Assembly (NCBI GenBank): GCA_049472395.1 | Contig: JBLIRR010000004.1 | Coordinates: 186,001 to 250,000, forward strand | Source of the DNA: JBLIRR01 sp049472395 | GTDB lineage: Bacteria > SZUA-182 > DTGQ01 > JBLIRR01 | Direction of reading: 5' to 3' | Length of the DNA: 64,000 bases | Shown here: piece after piece, positions 1 through 8,788 of the stretch | Position numbering within the stretch: position 1 is the first letter of the stretch | Layout of the letters: the number at the start of each line of letters is the position of its first letter | Made by a program: the position numbers and the translations under genes | The notes under the pieces: model-generated | Database searches by the model: none | Told to the model about the DNA's origin: nothing | What the model saw: only the letters and a program-made list of their open reading frames with translations

Positions 1-1794
1 AAAAGAAACGCGGCCTATTGTGCGGTGGCATTATATCTGCTCGCGCCGCAGGATGACCAGCTCTGCACTCTCGGATGGCAATGCAATGATCCGGGTATTG
101 CAGGGGCCTATTTTACAAAGGATGAACTTGCGATATATAGCTTTACCATCCCTGATTTTGTAAAGTCAGAGGTGGAGGCTGAATATGCTCTCATCAATGC
201 GCATCAGGGATTTGCCTCCTCGCCCCTCTTTATTTACAAAGAGGATTATTCTCAGTATGTGCCCCGTGGCCATTATACGAGGTCAGAGAAATTGAAGAAT
301 TATTTTAAGACATTCATGTGGTATGGAAGAATAAGTATGCTTCTTAAGGGCTCGGAGAATTTATTGCCGGGGCAGACAGATCCCTTTGATGAGGAGGGTT
401 TAATTTCCCTTTATGATGCAAAGATACAGACTATCCAGGCACTGTTGATTGCTGCCCAGTGCGCCCAAAGTGATGCAATAAAGGCCACATGGGATAGAAT
501 TTATGAGGTGACGGCTTTTTATGTGGGATTATCTGATGATTTAGGCCCCAACGAGTATATAAAGGCGATGAATTCCGTATTTGGGAAGGTATATTCCGCA
601 AGTGATTTCACAGATGAAAACTTGGGCGCACTAAAAGCTACACTGGCAGAATACAGGCCCCCGAAGATATTTGGCGGGACCGGAAATTGCGGGATTGAGC
701 CACCCTTCAGTGTGGAGCAGGCTGATGAATGTTTGGAAAAAACCAAGGGTTTCCGATTGATGGGGCAAAGATTTATCCCCGACTCATACATGTTTTCTCA
801 ACTGGTGGGAGCCTATACTGATGTGTACACAGGGGATAAGGGATGCGAGGAGGTATTTACCTGCGTTATCTCGGGTGCCGGCCGGCGTATCAGGGGATTT
901 CCGAGGGGGTTGGATGTGATGGCCCTTTTAGGCTCAACGAGAGCACAGGAGCTTTTACGGGAGCTTGGTGATGATGACTATTTACATTATTATACTCAGA
1001 GGGACATATTGAGGAATGAATTTTCAGAGCTTACTGATGCAGAGTGGAACCAGAATCTTTACTGGGCATGGCTTTTTTCTCTCAAACCCCTGTTAAAGGA
1101 GTTTGGAGCAGGGTATCCTTCATTTATGCACACAGAGGCGTGGCACAATAAGGCGCTCACTACAGCCCTCGCCTCATGGGCGGAGCTTCGCCATGATACG
1201 ATCCTCTATGCAAAGCAAAGCTATACCATGGTCGAACTTTCATATCATCCCCCTGCTCCGGAAAAACCAGTGGTTGGATATATCGAGCCGGTGCCTGAAT
1301 TTTATAACCGTCTTCTCTCCTTAACCAGAATGACCACACAAGGTTTGGAGACGATGAAGGTCTTAGATAGCACGGCTAAATCAAGACTTCAGAGTCTTGA
1401 GAATATCCTGGGACTGCTGGTGGATCTGTCGGAGAAAGAATTGCGTAGCCAGGAGCTGGCTTCCGCCGATTATGAATTTATTAAAAATTTTGGCGATGCA
1501 CTCACTGGTGTCATTGCAGATGTTGATGAGAAAGCACAAAAGACAACCATTGTTGCGGATGTTCATACAGAGGGAAACACCCGGCAGGTCCTTGAAGAGG
1601 GACTGGGATATGTAAAATTAATCATTGTCGCCTATAAGGTCCCGGATGGGAGAATCCTGCTCGGCGCTGGGCCGGTTATGAGCTATTATGAATTCCCACA
1701 TCCGATGCATGACAGGCTCACCGATGAAAGCTGGAGATCGCTGCTTCGTTCTGCTCCTCCCCAAGAGCCGGCATGGGTGAAGGAATTAGACTGA
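1..1794 (+). CDS. DUF3160 family protein, 5' end outside window
   Basis: The reading frame is open from the first base, so the gene starts upstream; the GTG at 25 is only an internal codon. The visible ~597 residues look like the C-terminal two thirds of a DUF3160 protein (family members are commonly 700-900 residues), with the family-like stretch YFKTFMWYGRISM near the start and an all-helical, Trp/Tyr-rich body. Function of the family is unknown; many members are exported, but the N-terminus cannot be seen here. It overlaps the next gene by a TGATG junction, so the two are probably co-transcribed and translationally coupled. Family assignment is by recognition of sequence style, not by a search. 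Confidence 0.75.
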   Translation, partial: KRNAAYCAVALYLLAPQDDQLCTLGWQCNDPGIAGAYFTKDELAIYSFTIPDFVKSEVEAEYALINAHQGFASSPLFIYKEDYSQYVPRGHYTRSEKLKNYFKTFMWYGRISMLLKGSENLLPGQTDPFDEEGLISLYDAKIQTIQALLIAAQCAQSDAIKATWDRIYEVTAFYVGLSDDLGPNEYIKAMNSVFGKVYSASDFTDENLGALKATLAEYRPPKIFGGTGNCGIEPPFSVEQADECLEKTKGFRLMGQRFIPDSYMFSQLVGAYTDVYTGDKGCEEVFTCVISGAGRRIRGFPRGLDVMALLGSTRAQELLRELGDDDYLHYYTQRDILRNEFSELTDAEWNQNLYWAWLFSLKPLLKEFGAGYPSFMHTEAWHNKALTTALASWAELRHDTILYAKQSYTMVELSYHPPAPEKPVVGYIEPVPEFYNRLLSLTRMTTQGLETMKVLDSTAKSRLQSLENILGLLVDLSEKELRSQELASADYEFIKNFGDALTGVIADVDEKAQKTTIVADVHTEGNTRQVLEEGLGYVKLIIVAYKVPDGRILLGAGPVMSYYEFPHPMHDRLTDESWRSLLRSAPPQEPAWVKELD

Positions 1795-2396
1795 TGAGTA
1801 ATATGCACACTATAACCAAAGAATATGCAACTGCATCAGAAGAGCGTGAAAGTGTATTCTTGATTGAAAGCATTATTTATGGAAGAAAAGACTGGGAATG
1901 GGAAAGATATGTGAGTAAGCTTGACGCAGGAGATGTTAATGGCGCTTTCCTCCTTCCTCACGAGCTTCCTTCCTCAAGCTCTACTCCGCAAGAGATACGA
2001 GATGCTATAACCACGGGTTCACGGCGAGCCTTCAAGCTAGGCTCAAAATTCCGAATAAGTAATTATATACTGGGAAAGCTTCGGGGAAAGATGCGCATAT
2101 TATTGCCCCAAGGCAAAGAATATTCTTTTTATTTCAATGATGAACCGGGTTGGAGGGCGAGAATAACACTTAAGGACAAAGAGTCTTTTTTTGCCTATTA
2201 TCGCAGTAAGTGTATGAATCCTTTAAGAGAGGCCATAGTTCAGGGAGGCGAGGTGGATAGTTCCCGTCTTGAATTTATTCCTGTTGGTGAAAAAAAGGCA
2301 CAGCGAGTAGCCCCACATCCTCTGCTCAACCAGATAATAGAGAATAACCTTCTGAGGCTTCGTCACCAGTATAAAAGACTAAAAAGCGCTTCCTGA
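1794..2396 (+). CDS. Hypothetical protein, coupled to DUF3160 gene
   Basis: A 200-residue soluble protein I do not recognise. I chose the ATG at 1794 because it overlaps the upstream stop as TGATG and has AAGGA about nine bases before it; an upstream ATG at 1773 in the same frame is less well placed. The protein is charged, with no signal peptide or membrane segment, and ends in a basic helix (RLRHQYKRLKSAS). Its only clue is the tight coupling to the DUF3160 gene, suggesting the two products work together. It ends 19 bases from the convergent hisF gene with no clear intrinsic terminator between them. Confidence 0.7.
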   Translation: MSNMHTITKEYATASEERESVFLIESIIYGRKDWEWERYVSKLDAGDVNGAFLLPHELPSSSSTPQEIRDAITTGSRRAFKLGSKFRISNYILGKLRGKMRILLPQGKEYSFYFNDEPGWRARITLKDKESFFAYYRSKCMNPLREAIVQGGEVDSSRLEFIPVGEKKAQRVAPHPLLNQIIENNLLRLRHQYKRLKSAS

Positions 2397-2415
2397 AAAT
2401 ACAATACCGATGGTG

Positions 2416-3180
2416 TTATAAATTCACCTGAACACCCTTGTTTTGCAGATATTCTTTGACCTGTCTGATGCTGAATGTCCTATAATGAAAAACTGAGGCA
2501 GCAAGGAGAATCTGTGCGCCGCCCTGGACAACAGCCTTATAAAAATCTTCCAGTTTCCCCGCCCCTCCTGAGGCGACAACAGGGAGGCTTACGGCATCTG
2601 AGATGGCCTTGGTAAATTCCAAATCATAACCAGCTTGGGTCCCATCACCATCTATACTTGTGGGAAGAAGAACACCAGCACCACGATCCTCACACTCTTT
2701 GGCCCAGGACACGGCATCTTTCCCAACAGGAGTGGTACCGCCTGCAATAACAAGCTCAAATCCTGAGACCATCGTTTTATTCCTCCTTGCATCAATAGCC
2801 ACAGTCACCTTCTCTGATCCGAACTCCTTTGCTGCATTCTCCACAAGCTCAGGATTTTTGACTGCAGCGCTATTCATTGAAATCTTATCAGCACCTGCAC
2901 TCAAAACCTGCTCAATGTCTTCCAAAGATGAAATACCACCTCCCATAGTTAAAGGGATGGTAATCACAGAAGACACATTTTTGATCCAATCCAGTCTGCT
3001 CTTTCGATTTTCAACTGTTGCCGCTATATCGAGCATCGCCAATTCATCAGCCCCTTCCTTTTCATAAAAGGCCGCATTTTCAACAGGATCACCTGCGTCT
3101 TTTAAATTGACAAAATTTATCCCCTTCACTACCCGTCCTTCTTTCATGTCGAGACATGGCATGATTTTGATTGTGTTCAT
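2416..3180 (-). CDS. hisF: Imidazole glycerol phosphate synthase subunit HisF
   Basis: A 254-residue TIM barrel, the usual HisF length. HisF uses ammonia from HisH to turn PRFAR into imidazole glycerol phosphate and AICAR in histidine synthesis. Visible hallmarks are the N-terminal IMPCLDMKEGRVVKG with the catalytic Asp, the second catalytic Asp in VAIDARR, the phosphate-binding MGGGI and ASGGAG loops, and the DGDGTQAGYD stretch. AGGAG precedes the ATG at good spacing. No hisH or other his gene is adjacent, so it stands alone. A few positions differ from typical HisF (LLPTSIDGDGT, where LLTSMDRDGT is usual), so a paralogue with another amidotransferase partner is possible but less likely. Confidence 0.88.
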   Translation of the reverse strand: MNTIKIMPCLDMKEGRVVKGINFVNLKDAGDPVENAAFYEKEGADELAMLDIAATVENRKSRLDWIKNVSSVITIPLTMGGGISSLEDIEQVLSAGADKISMNSAAVKNPELVENAAKEFGSEKVTVAIDARRNKTMVSGFELVIAGGTTPVGKDAVSWAKECEDRGAGVLLPTSIDGDGTQAGYDLEFTKAISDAVSLPVVASGGAGKLEDFYKAVVQGGAQILLAASVFHYRTFSIRQVKEYLQNKGVQVNL

Positions 3181-3262
3181 AACATCTCCTTTCTTATATC
3201 ACAACAGTATACGAAAGACAGAATAGCAGAAAATACACAATGATTCAAATTGTATGAAATCA

Positions 3263-3320
3263 ACTCAGCAAATTGCAGGAATCATTTATACTTCTGTGAC
3301 TGTGCCATAATTAGCATTGC
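3263..3320. repeat. Solo end of the 29.05-29.30 kb MITE-like repeat
   Basis: These 58 bases align without gaps to 29241-29298, the right end of the element between the alpha-2-macroglobulin gene and pbpC, at 47 of 58 positions by my count. The end contains GCCATAATTAGCATTGC, matching the terminal inverted repeat. I could not find the corresponding left end before hisF, so this is a degraded or one-ended copy. It lies between hisF and the promoter of the PilB-like gene. Confidence 0.65.
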
Positions 3321-3360
3321 AAAAAAAAGTATTGTTGAAATGAAATGTGAGTATAATTTA

Positions 3361-3369
3361 TGCTATAAT
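3361..3369 (+). promoter_or_regulatory. Extended -10 promoter for PilB-like gene
   Basis: TGCTATAAT is a perfect extended -10 box (TGnTATAAT). The -35 region is weak (TGAAAT about 17 bases upstream), as expected for an extended -10 promoter. It lies about 50 bases before the chosen start at 3422. Confidence 0.55.
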
Positions 3370-3421
3370 CGATTTATACGGCTTATAAGATAAATTATTC
3401 TTCTTGAGGGAGTCCGCTTTC

Positions 3422-5887
3422 ATGAGCGATGAAAAATATCGCATGGGCAAATTTTTATTAGAATCCTTGTCCCCACAGCAGGTTGTGTCCCTTCTCGATT
3501 CCATGGCCCTATCAGGTAATATTAACCAGTATAAGGACAGTTTACACAAGTCTGATCCTGAAATTGCCAAGACAATATTCAAGGCCCTCACCGTCACCTC
3601 TCACGAGAGAAGGAAACACCTCGATATTTTGGAAAAGAAGCTTGCGTATAAGGAAAAACTGCTTGCAGTGACGAACCGGATTAATGCTGCTAAAAATCTT
3701 GATGAGATATTCTTTAGGATTCGAAATAACATTTTGGACTTGTTTGACGCCGACCGTATTACCATTTATGCCGTCGATCCTGATAAGAATGAGTTGTTTT
3801 CAAAATACAAGGATGGCAATGATATAGAAGAGATTAGGGTTGCGATTAATAAACACAGTATTGCCGGTTATGTTGCCGTGACGAGAACCTGTATAAATAT
3901 TGCAGATGCATATGATATGAATGAGTTAGCCATGATAGATCCGGAGCTTGCTTTTGACCGCACATATGACCGACAGAGCGGGTATCGAACAAAACAGGTA
4001 CTTGCTGCGGCAATCTTGTTTAAAGGGGAGCTTCAGGGAGTCATACAGTTGTTAAACAAAAAGAATGAGGGGAAATTTGCATCATTTGGAACATCGGCAC
4101 TGCAGGAGATTGCCCAAATCCTCGGTATTGCATTTTATAATCAAACGAGGGTGCGCAAGAAATTGTCCACAAAGTTTGATTGGCTCGTCACAAGCAATTG
4201 TATTACAGAGGATGAACTGAACAGGGCAGTGATCAAGGCACGAAACAGTAAAGAAGGAATCATAGGAGTCCTTATGAAAGAGTATGATATCCATAAGAAG
4301 GATGTCCTGGAAGCCCTCTCGCATTTTTATGGGTGTCCTTTTATAGATTATAATCCCCACATAAGGATTGATACCTCCTTACTGAGCGGGCTTAATCGTA
4401 GTTATCTGACGAAAGAACTATGGACGCCCTTTAGGAAAAAGAATGATGCATTAGAGGTGTTGGTCGATGATCCTCATAATAGGGGGAAGATAGATGAAAT
4501 AAAGACATATCTGAACTGTGCTTCTATACATTTTATAGGGGCCCTGCCTGAAGATATCCTCAAATATTTACGTGCGGTCACCATTGAGCCAATAAGAGAT
4601 ACAGTCCGGATGGATGATCTTCTGACTGATCTTGAAATGGAATCCCAGGAGGAAGAGACTGAGATCGATGATGAGATCAATGAAACGGATAATACAGTTA
4701 TTAAACTGGCAAATCAAATAATACGTAGTGCTTACGATATGGGGGCCTCTGACATCCATATAGAACCCTATCAAAGAAAGCAACCGACTCTTATTCGTTA
4801 CAGGATCGATGGTGAATGCAGGCAAGTGCTGGATATCCCTCCTCATTACAGGAAGGCCCTTGCCTCACGAATAAAGATTATGGCACGGCTTGATATTGCC
4901 GAAAAACGTCTTCCTCAAAGCGGGAAAATAAAATTCCGCTATCTTCAGAAGGACATAGAAATTAGAGTAGAGGTGACACCTACAATTGGCGGCGATGAGG
5001 ACATTGTGCTCAGGATACTCTCTGCGGGCGAACCGCGACATATTGAAAAAATGAATCTGAGCACTTATAACCTCACTCATCTGAGACATTCCATTTCACA
5101 ACCCTACGGTCTCATTCTCGTCGTGGGCCCCACAGGATCGGGAAAAACAACAACGCTTCATTCTGCCTTGAAATATATCAATAAACCGGAGAAAAAAATC
5201 TGGACAGCCGAGGACCCCGTTGAAATTACCCAATACGGTTTGCGTCAGGTACAAGTCCATCCGGCTATCGGACTTACATTCGCCCAGTGCATGAGATCTT
5301 TCCTCAGGGCAGACCCTGACGTGATCATGGTGGGGGAGATGAGGGACAAGGAGACTGCCGCCATTGGGATCGAGGCTTCTTTGACAGGACACCTTGTTTT
5401 TAGTACCCTCCATACAAACAACGCCCCTGAGACTATCGTAAGACTTCTTGATATGGGGATGGATAGGTTCAATTTTGCCAATGCCCTGTTATGTATCCTG
5501 GCACAGCGGTTACTGAAGACCCTCTGCAAGGATTGTAAAGAACGCTATCATCCGAGTCCGGAGGAGTATAGTGAAATTGTAAAGGAATATGGCGAGGAGC
5601 TGTTCTATAAGAAAGGAATGAGTGAATATACTCATAATACAGTGCTCTATAGGCCAAAAGGCTGTAAAAAATGCGAGAATACAGGGTATAAGGGACGAAT
5701 GGCCATTTATGAACTCCTCGTGAACACAGATGAGATAACGAGAATGATCATCGAGGGATCGGATATTGATCGTCTCAGGCAGAAGGCAATAGAAAATGGC
5801 ATGTCAACGCTGAAACAGGATGGTATCATGAAAGTTATCAACGGAGAAACCGACCTGTCGCAAGTCCGTAAAGTGTGCATACGGTAA
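3422..5887 (+). CDS. GspE/PilB-type secretion ATPase with N-terminal GAF domain
   Basis: An 821-residue AAA+ ATPase of the type II secretion/type IV pilus family, which powers pseudopilin or pilin assembly at the inner membrane. Order of parts: N-terminal helical segment, GAF domain (about 95-240, ending in a QLLNKKNEGKF stretch), MshEN-like N domain (about 255-390), acidic linker, then the ATPase with Walker A GPTGSGKTTT near 569, Walker B region IMVGEMRD near 634, and the C-terminal tetracysteine zinc site (CKDC near 702, CKKC near 749). I chose ATG 3422 with GAGGGAG upstream; a TTG at 3404 would add six residues. A GAF domain on this ATPase is unusual and suggests small-molecule control. 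No other pilus gene lies in the window, so GspE versus PilB cannot be settled. Confidence 0.85.
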   Translation: MSDEKYRMGKFLLESLSPQQVVSLLDSMALSGNINQYKDSLHKSDPEIAKTIFKALTVTSHERRKHLDILEKKLAYKEKLLAVTNRINAAKNLDEIFFRIRNNILDLFDADRITIYAVDPDKNELFSKYKDGNDIEEIRVAINKHSIAGYVAVTRTCINIADAYDMNELAMIDPELAFDRTYDRQSGYRTKQVLAAAILFKGELQGVIQLLNKKNEGKFASFGTSALQEIAQILGIAFYNQTRVRKKLSTKFDWLVTSNCITEDELNRAVIKARNSKEGIIGVLMKEYDIHKKDVLEALSHFYGCPFIDYNPHIRIDTSLLSGLNRSYLTKELWTPFRKKNDALEVLVDDPHNRGKIDEIKTYLNCASIHFIGALPEDILKYLRAVTIEPIRDTVRMDDLLTDLEMESQEEETEIDDEINETDNTVIKLANQIIRSAYDMGASDIHIEPYQRKQPTLIRYRIDGECRQVLDIPPHYRKALASRIKIMARLDIAEKRLPQSGKIKFRYLQKDIEIRVEVTPTIGGDEDIVLRILSAGEPRHIEKMNLSTYNLTHLRHSISQPYGLILVVGPTGSGKTTTLHSALKYINKPEKKIWTAEDPVEITQYGLRQVQVHPAIGLTFAQCMRSFLRADPDVIMVGEMRDKETAAIGIEASLTGHLVFSTLHTNNAPETIVRLLDMGMDRFNFANALLCILAQRLLKTLCKDCKERYHPSPEEYSEIVKEYGEELFYKKGMSEYTHNTVLYRPKGCKKCENTGYKGRMAIYELLVNTDEITRMIIEGSDIDRLRQKAIENGMSTLKQDGIMKVINGETDLSQVRKVCIR

Positions 5888-6104
5888 AATAAAAACATAA
5901 TCTTTTTTCCTTCCATATACCGATAAATAGAATATACACATTTCGGATTATAGATACATTTTATTGCAAAAGAACATGGATATAAAAAGACAGATTGAGG
6001 AGACAAATTACTGTAAATTTAAGGATTTAAAGGAAATGCCTGAGGATGATGATATGATCCATTAATTATTTAAATATCCACAACAATGAGAAAGGAGCAA
6101 TGCT

Positions 6105-8675
6105 ATGCCCTATACGATGGATGGAATAGGGACGATGTATTATGGGAAAAGAAATGTATCTTCACACCAGGGAGTATGTGAATTCTGTGGAAAGCATACT
6201 ACTCTGTCATGCTATGATACCAGTTTATTTTTTGTAATAATCTATATCCCTGTGATCCCTCTTGGACGAAAAAGGGTGATCAATTATTGCTCCCTTTGCA
6301 GAAAACACAGAGTGATGCCACTCAATGAATATACACAACTGTCTGAAGATTCGGTAGAGGAGGCCCTCTCACGCTTTCATGCTGACCCGGATAATAAACA
6401 ACTGGCTTTTGATGCCTTGGATACCCTTTTTTCCTTGAATAAAAATGAAGAAGCAGATGAATTTATGGCAAGTATCGAAGAAAGATTTTCTCATGATGCC
6501 GAGCTTTTATTTAAATATGCTGCGTATTTGGAGCGAAGCGGTGAGAAAGTCAGATCAGATGAATATTTCCTCAAGGCCTTTCATGCAGACCCTGAGTATA
6601 AACCTGCCCGGCGCGCAATGGGAATGATAAAGATCGAAGAAGAAAATCTCCAGGAAGCAGAGTCTCTGCTCAAAGATTTTCTTAATCCAGAGGAAGATTT
6701 TGATAGGTCAGTAGTATATTTATTGGCACAAAAGCATAAAGATATGCAAGATCCCCAGAAGGCCCTGCATTATTATAACCTCTTAATCACCCATGATCCT
6801 TCCTCTGCACAGGATAGAAAGATAAGGAGTGAGATTAAACAATGTGAAAAGGATACAAAGGTTATTGACACAATTCTTCCTCGTGCTCACTTTAAGTGTT
6901 GGCCTTTATGGTTAAAAGGGGCCCTCATTATCGGAGTGATTTTAATTGCCTTATATGGTGTCAATATTGTTCTGATGATGAATGCGAGGGTATGGGTAGT
7001 CAATGGATATGGTAAAAACCTGAGCATATCCATTGACGGAGGTGAGGAAATTACCATTGCTCCGCATAGTAAAAAGAAATTTGCGGTGGGTGAAGGCCCG
7101 CATAATTACAAATTTAAGGGGGCAACACAAGAAGTCATAAATGATGAAATAAGATATGCCTTGTACGATCGCTTCTTTTCAAAGCCAGTGTATATTATTA
7201 ATCCGGGGGGGATTGCAACCTTCATCTTCGAACATACCGATTATGTTCCAGAAGGATCCTATAAAGACACGAACTACTACTATAAGATTGTGTGGGGAGA
7301 GCCTATTATTAAATATGATGATATTGATTATAGATTTAAGAAATTTCCGGACACCATAACACTCGACGGGAATAGTTCAGGAGTTTCTAAAACACGATTC
7401 TCGGAGATGAATAGTGATCCGATCGGAATATTACAATTATTACAACGAGAAAAAAAATTTACAGATAAAGATGCACTGCGATTTCTCGAACTGTGTCTTG
7501 CGTCTAATCCGGAAAATCGTGCTGTCATTAGGCTATATTTGGGCTATGTTGAGTACTTGGAGGAGTTTCAGAGGGCTAAAGAGTATCTTACTCCCTATCT
7601 TACTGTTGAACCCTTGGTAATTGAATTACATAAAGCCTATCAAACCGTCGCACAATCTACGTTTGACGAGATGAGGAATTTACGCTCATACTATGACACA
7701 TTCCTGGCACAGAATAAGAAGAAATCGAATTATTATTATCTGAGAGCCAGGATAGAGAATTATGGCAATGATATTTTCCCCTATGTGTCACGAGGACTCT
7801 CCGAAGATCCTCATAACATATTCTTGCTCAATTTGTCTGCCTATACTCACTTATTTCGAGGAGATTTTCTTAAGGCACAAGAAGCGATACACAAGGCTGA
7901 TTCTCTTTCTTCACCACACAATGAAACAATAGCATACACATTGTGGTATATTTCACTTGCGACGAAGGAGTGGAAAAAGGCGCTTCATAAAGTCAAGGAA
8001 GAACGAAAGAAGTCTGTCTTTGATTATAACCTGCTTTTAAGAGAACTCACCCTTCACTATAATATGGACAATGCGCTTGAATCAAAACGTGTGATTGAGA
8101 ACTGGAAAGCGAAACAAGCAAAAAAGGCCGAACAGGAGGGATGGAACCCTGAAGAATATTTTAATATGCTTGATGTGGATGTAGCTATTCTGTCAAATGA
8201 TTTTAGTCATGTCAAAGAAATGAATATAGCCGATGAAAAATCCAAAAATTTTCAACCCCATGTGGCCTTTTGTTATTATATAGCGCATAATCAGTTAGAC
8301 AAAGCAGAAAAGTTATTTGCCACTGACGATATTCTCAACAAGAGTGCGTATGCTGGCTTTGAATTATTTCTTGCGTATGCATTACATAATAAAATGAACA
8401 GGGGAATAGCCTATTTTGATAAAGCTACGTCACTATTGGAGCATTCAAAGCATGCGAGCGAACGTGAAATTGCCCATATCATCACACATAACGATTATGA
8501 TCGCCTGCAGGATTTAATCACTGATGATATTGAAATTAAAGCTCTTGTAGCTGCTGCGATGGGCATAAGGGAAAAAAGCAAGGCTAGGCAAAAAAAATAC
8601 TATACACTGGCTGGGTTATATAATATTGTGAGAAACTTTCGATATCATCTGATAAAGAAGGTATGTGCCAGTTAA
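6105..8675 (+). CDS. Zinc-ribbon, TPR membrane protein
   Basis: An 856-residue protein, preceded by AAGGAG eight bases before the ATG. Residues about 24-65 carry two Cys-x2-Cys pairs (CEFC and CSLC) around a hydrophobic stretch (SLFFVIIYIPVIPLG), which looks like a zinc ribbon close to the membrane. TPR-like helical repeats follow to about 250, then one clear membrane segment near 266-292 (WLKGALIIGVILIALYGVNIVLMM), a beta-rich region about 295-410, and more TPR-like helices to the C-terminus. I do not recognise a specific family. The layout suggests a membrane scaffold with domains on both sides. The 217-base gap before it holds no convincing gene, and its stop region lies just upstream of the histidine kinase gene, implying an operon. 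Confidence 0.75.
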   Translation: MPYTMDGIGTMYYGKRNVSSHQGVCEFCGKHTTLSCYDTSLFFVIIYIPVIPLGRKRVINYCSLCRKHRVMPLNEYTQLSEDSVEEALSRFHADPDNKQLAFDALDTLFSLNKNEEADEFMASIEERFSHDAELLFKYAAYLERSGEKVRSDEYFLKAFHADPEYKPARRAMGMIKIEEENLQEAESLLKDFLNPEEDFDRSVVYLLAQKHKDMQDPQKALHYYNLLITHDPSSAQDRKIRSEIKQCEKDTKVIDTILPRAHFKCWPLWLKGALIIGVILIALYGVNIVLMMNARVWVVNGYGKNLSISIDGGEEITIAPHSKKKFAVGEGPHNYKFKGATQEVINDEIRYALYDRFFSKPVYIINPGGIATFIFEHTDYVPEGSYKDTNYYYKIVWGEPIIKYDDIDYRFKKFPDTITLDGNSSGVSKTRFSEMNSDPIGILQLLQREKKFTDKDALRFLELCLASNPENRAVIRLYLGYVEYLEEFQRAKEYLTPYLTVEPLVIELHKAYQTVAQSTFDEMRNLRSYYDTFLAQNKKKSNYYYLRARIENYGNDIFPYVSRGLSEDPHNIFLLNLSAYTHLFRGDFLKAQEAIHKADSLSSPHNETIAYTLWYISLATKEWKKALHKVKEERKKSVFDYNLLLRELTLHYNMDNALESKRVIENWKAKQAKKAEQEGWNPEEYFNMLDVDVAILSNDFSHVKEMNIADEKSKNFQPHVAFCYYIAHNQLDKAEKLFATDDILNKSAYAGFELFLAYALHNKMNRGIAYFDKATSLLEHSKHASEREIAHIITHNDYDRLQDLITDDIEIKALVAAAMGIREKSKARQKKYYTLAGLYNIVRNFRYHLIKKVCAS

Positions 8676-8788
8676 CACAAAAGTATAGATGGCCATACCT
8701 TTCTCCTTGGTCGGCTGATCTTTCCAAGACATACTTTAGAGAGGACGATAAGAGAGAAGTAAAACCTCTGTATATCGAAGGTTTTCTC

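Noticed and set aside
5976..6065. A 29-codon frame (MDIKRQIEETNYCKFKDL and so on) between the ATPase and TPR genes
   Set aside because: No good ribosome site, no family resemblance and chance length; could be real but unsupported.
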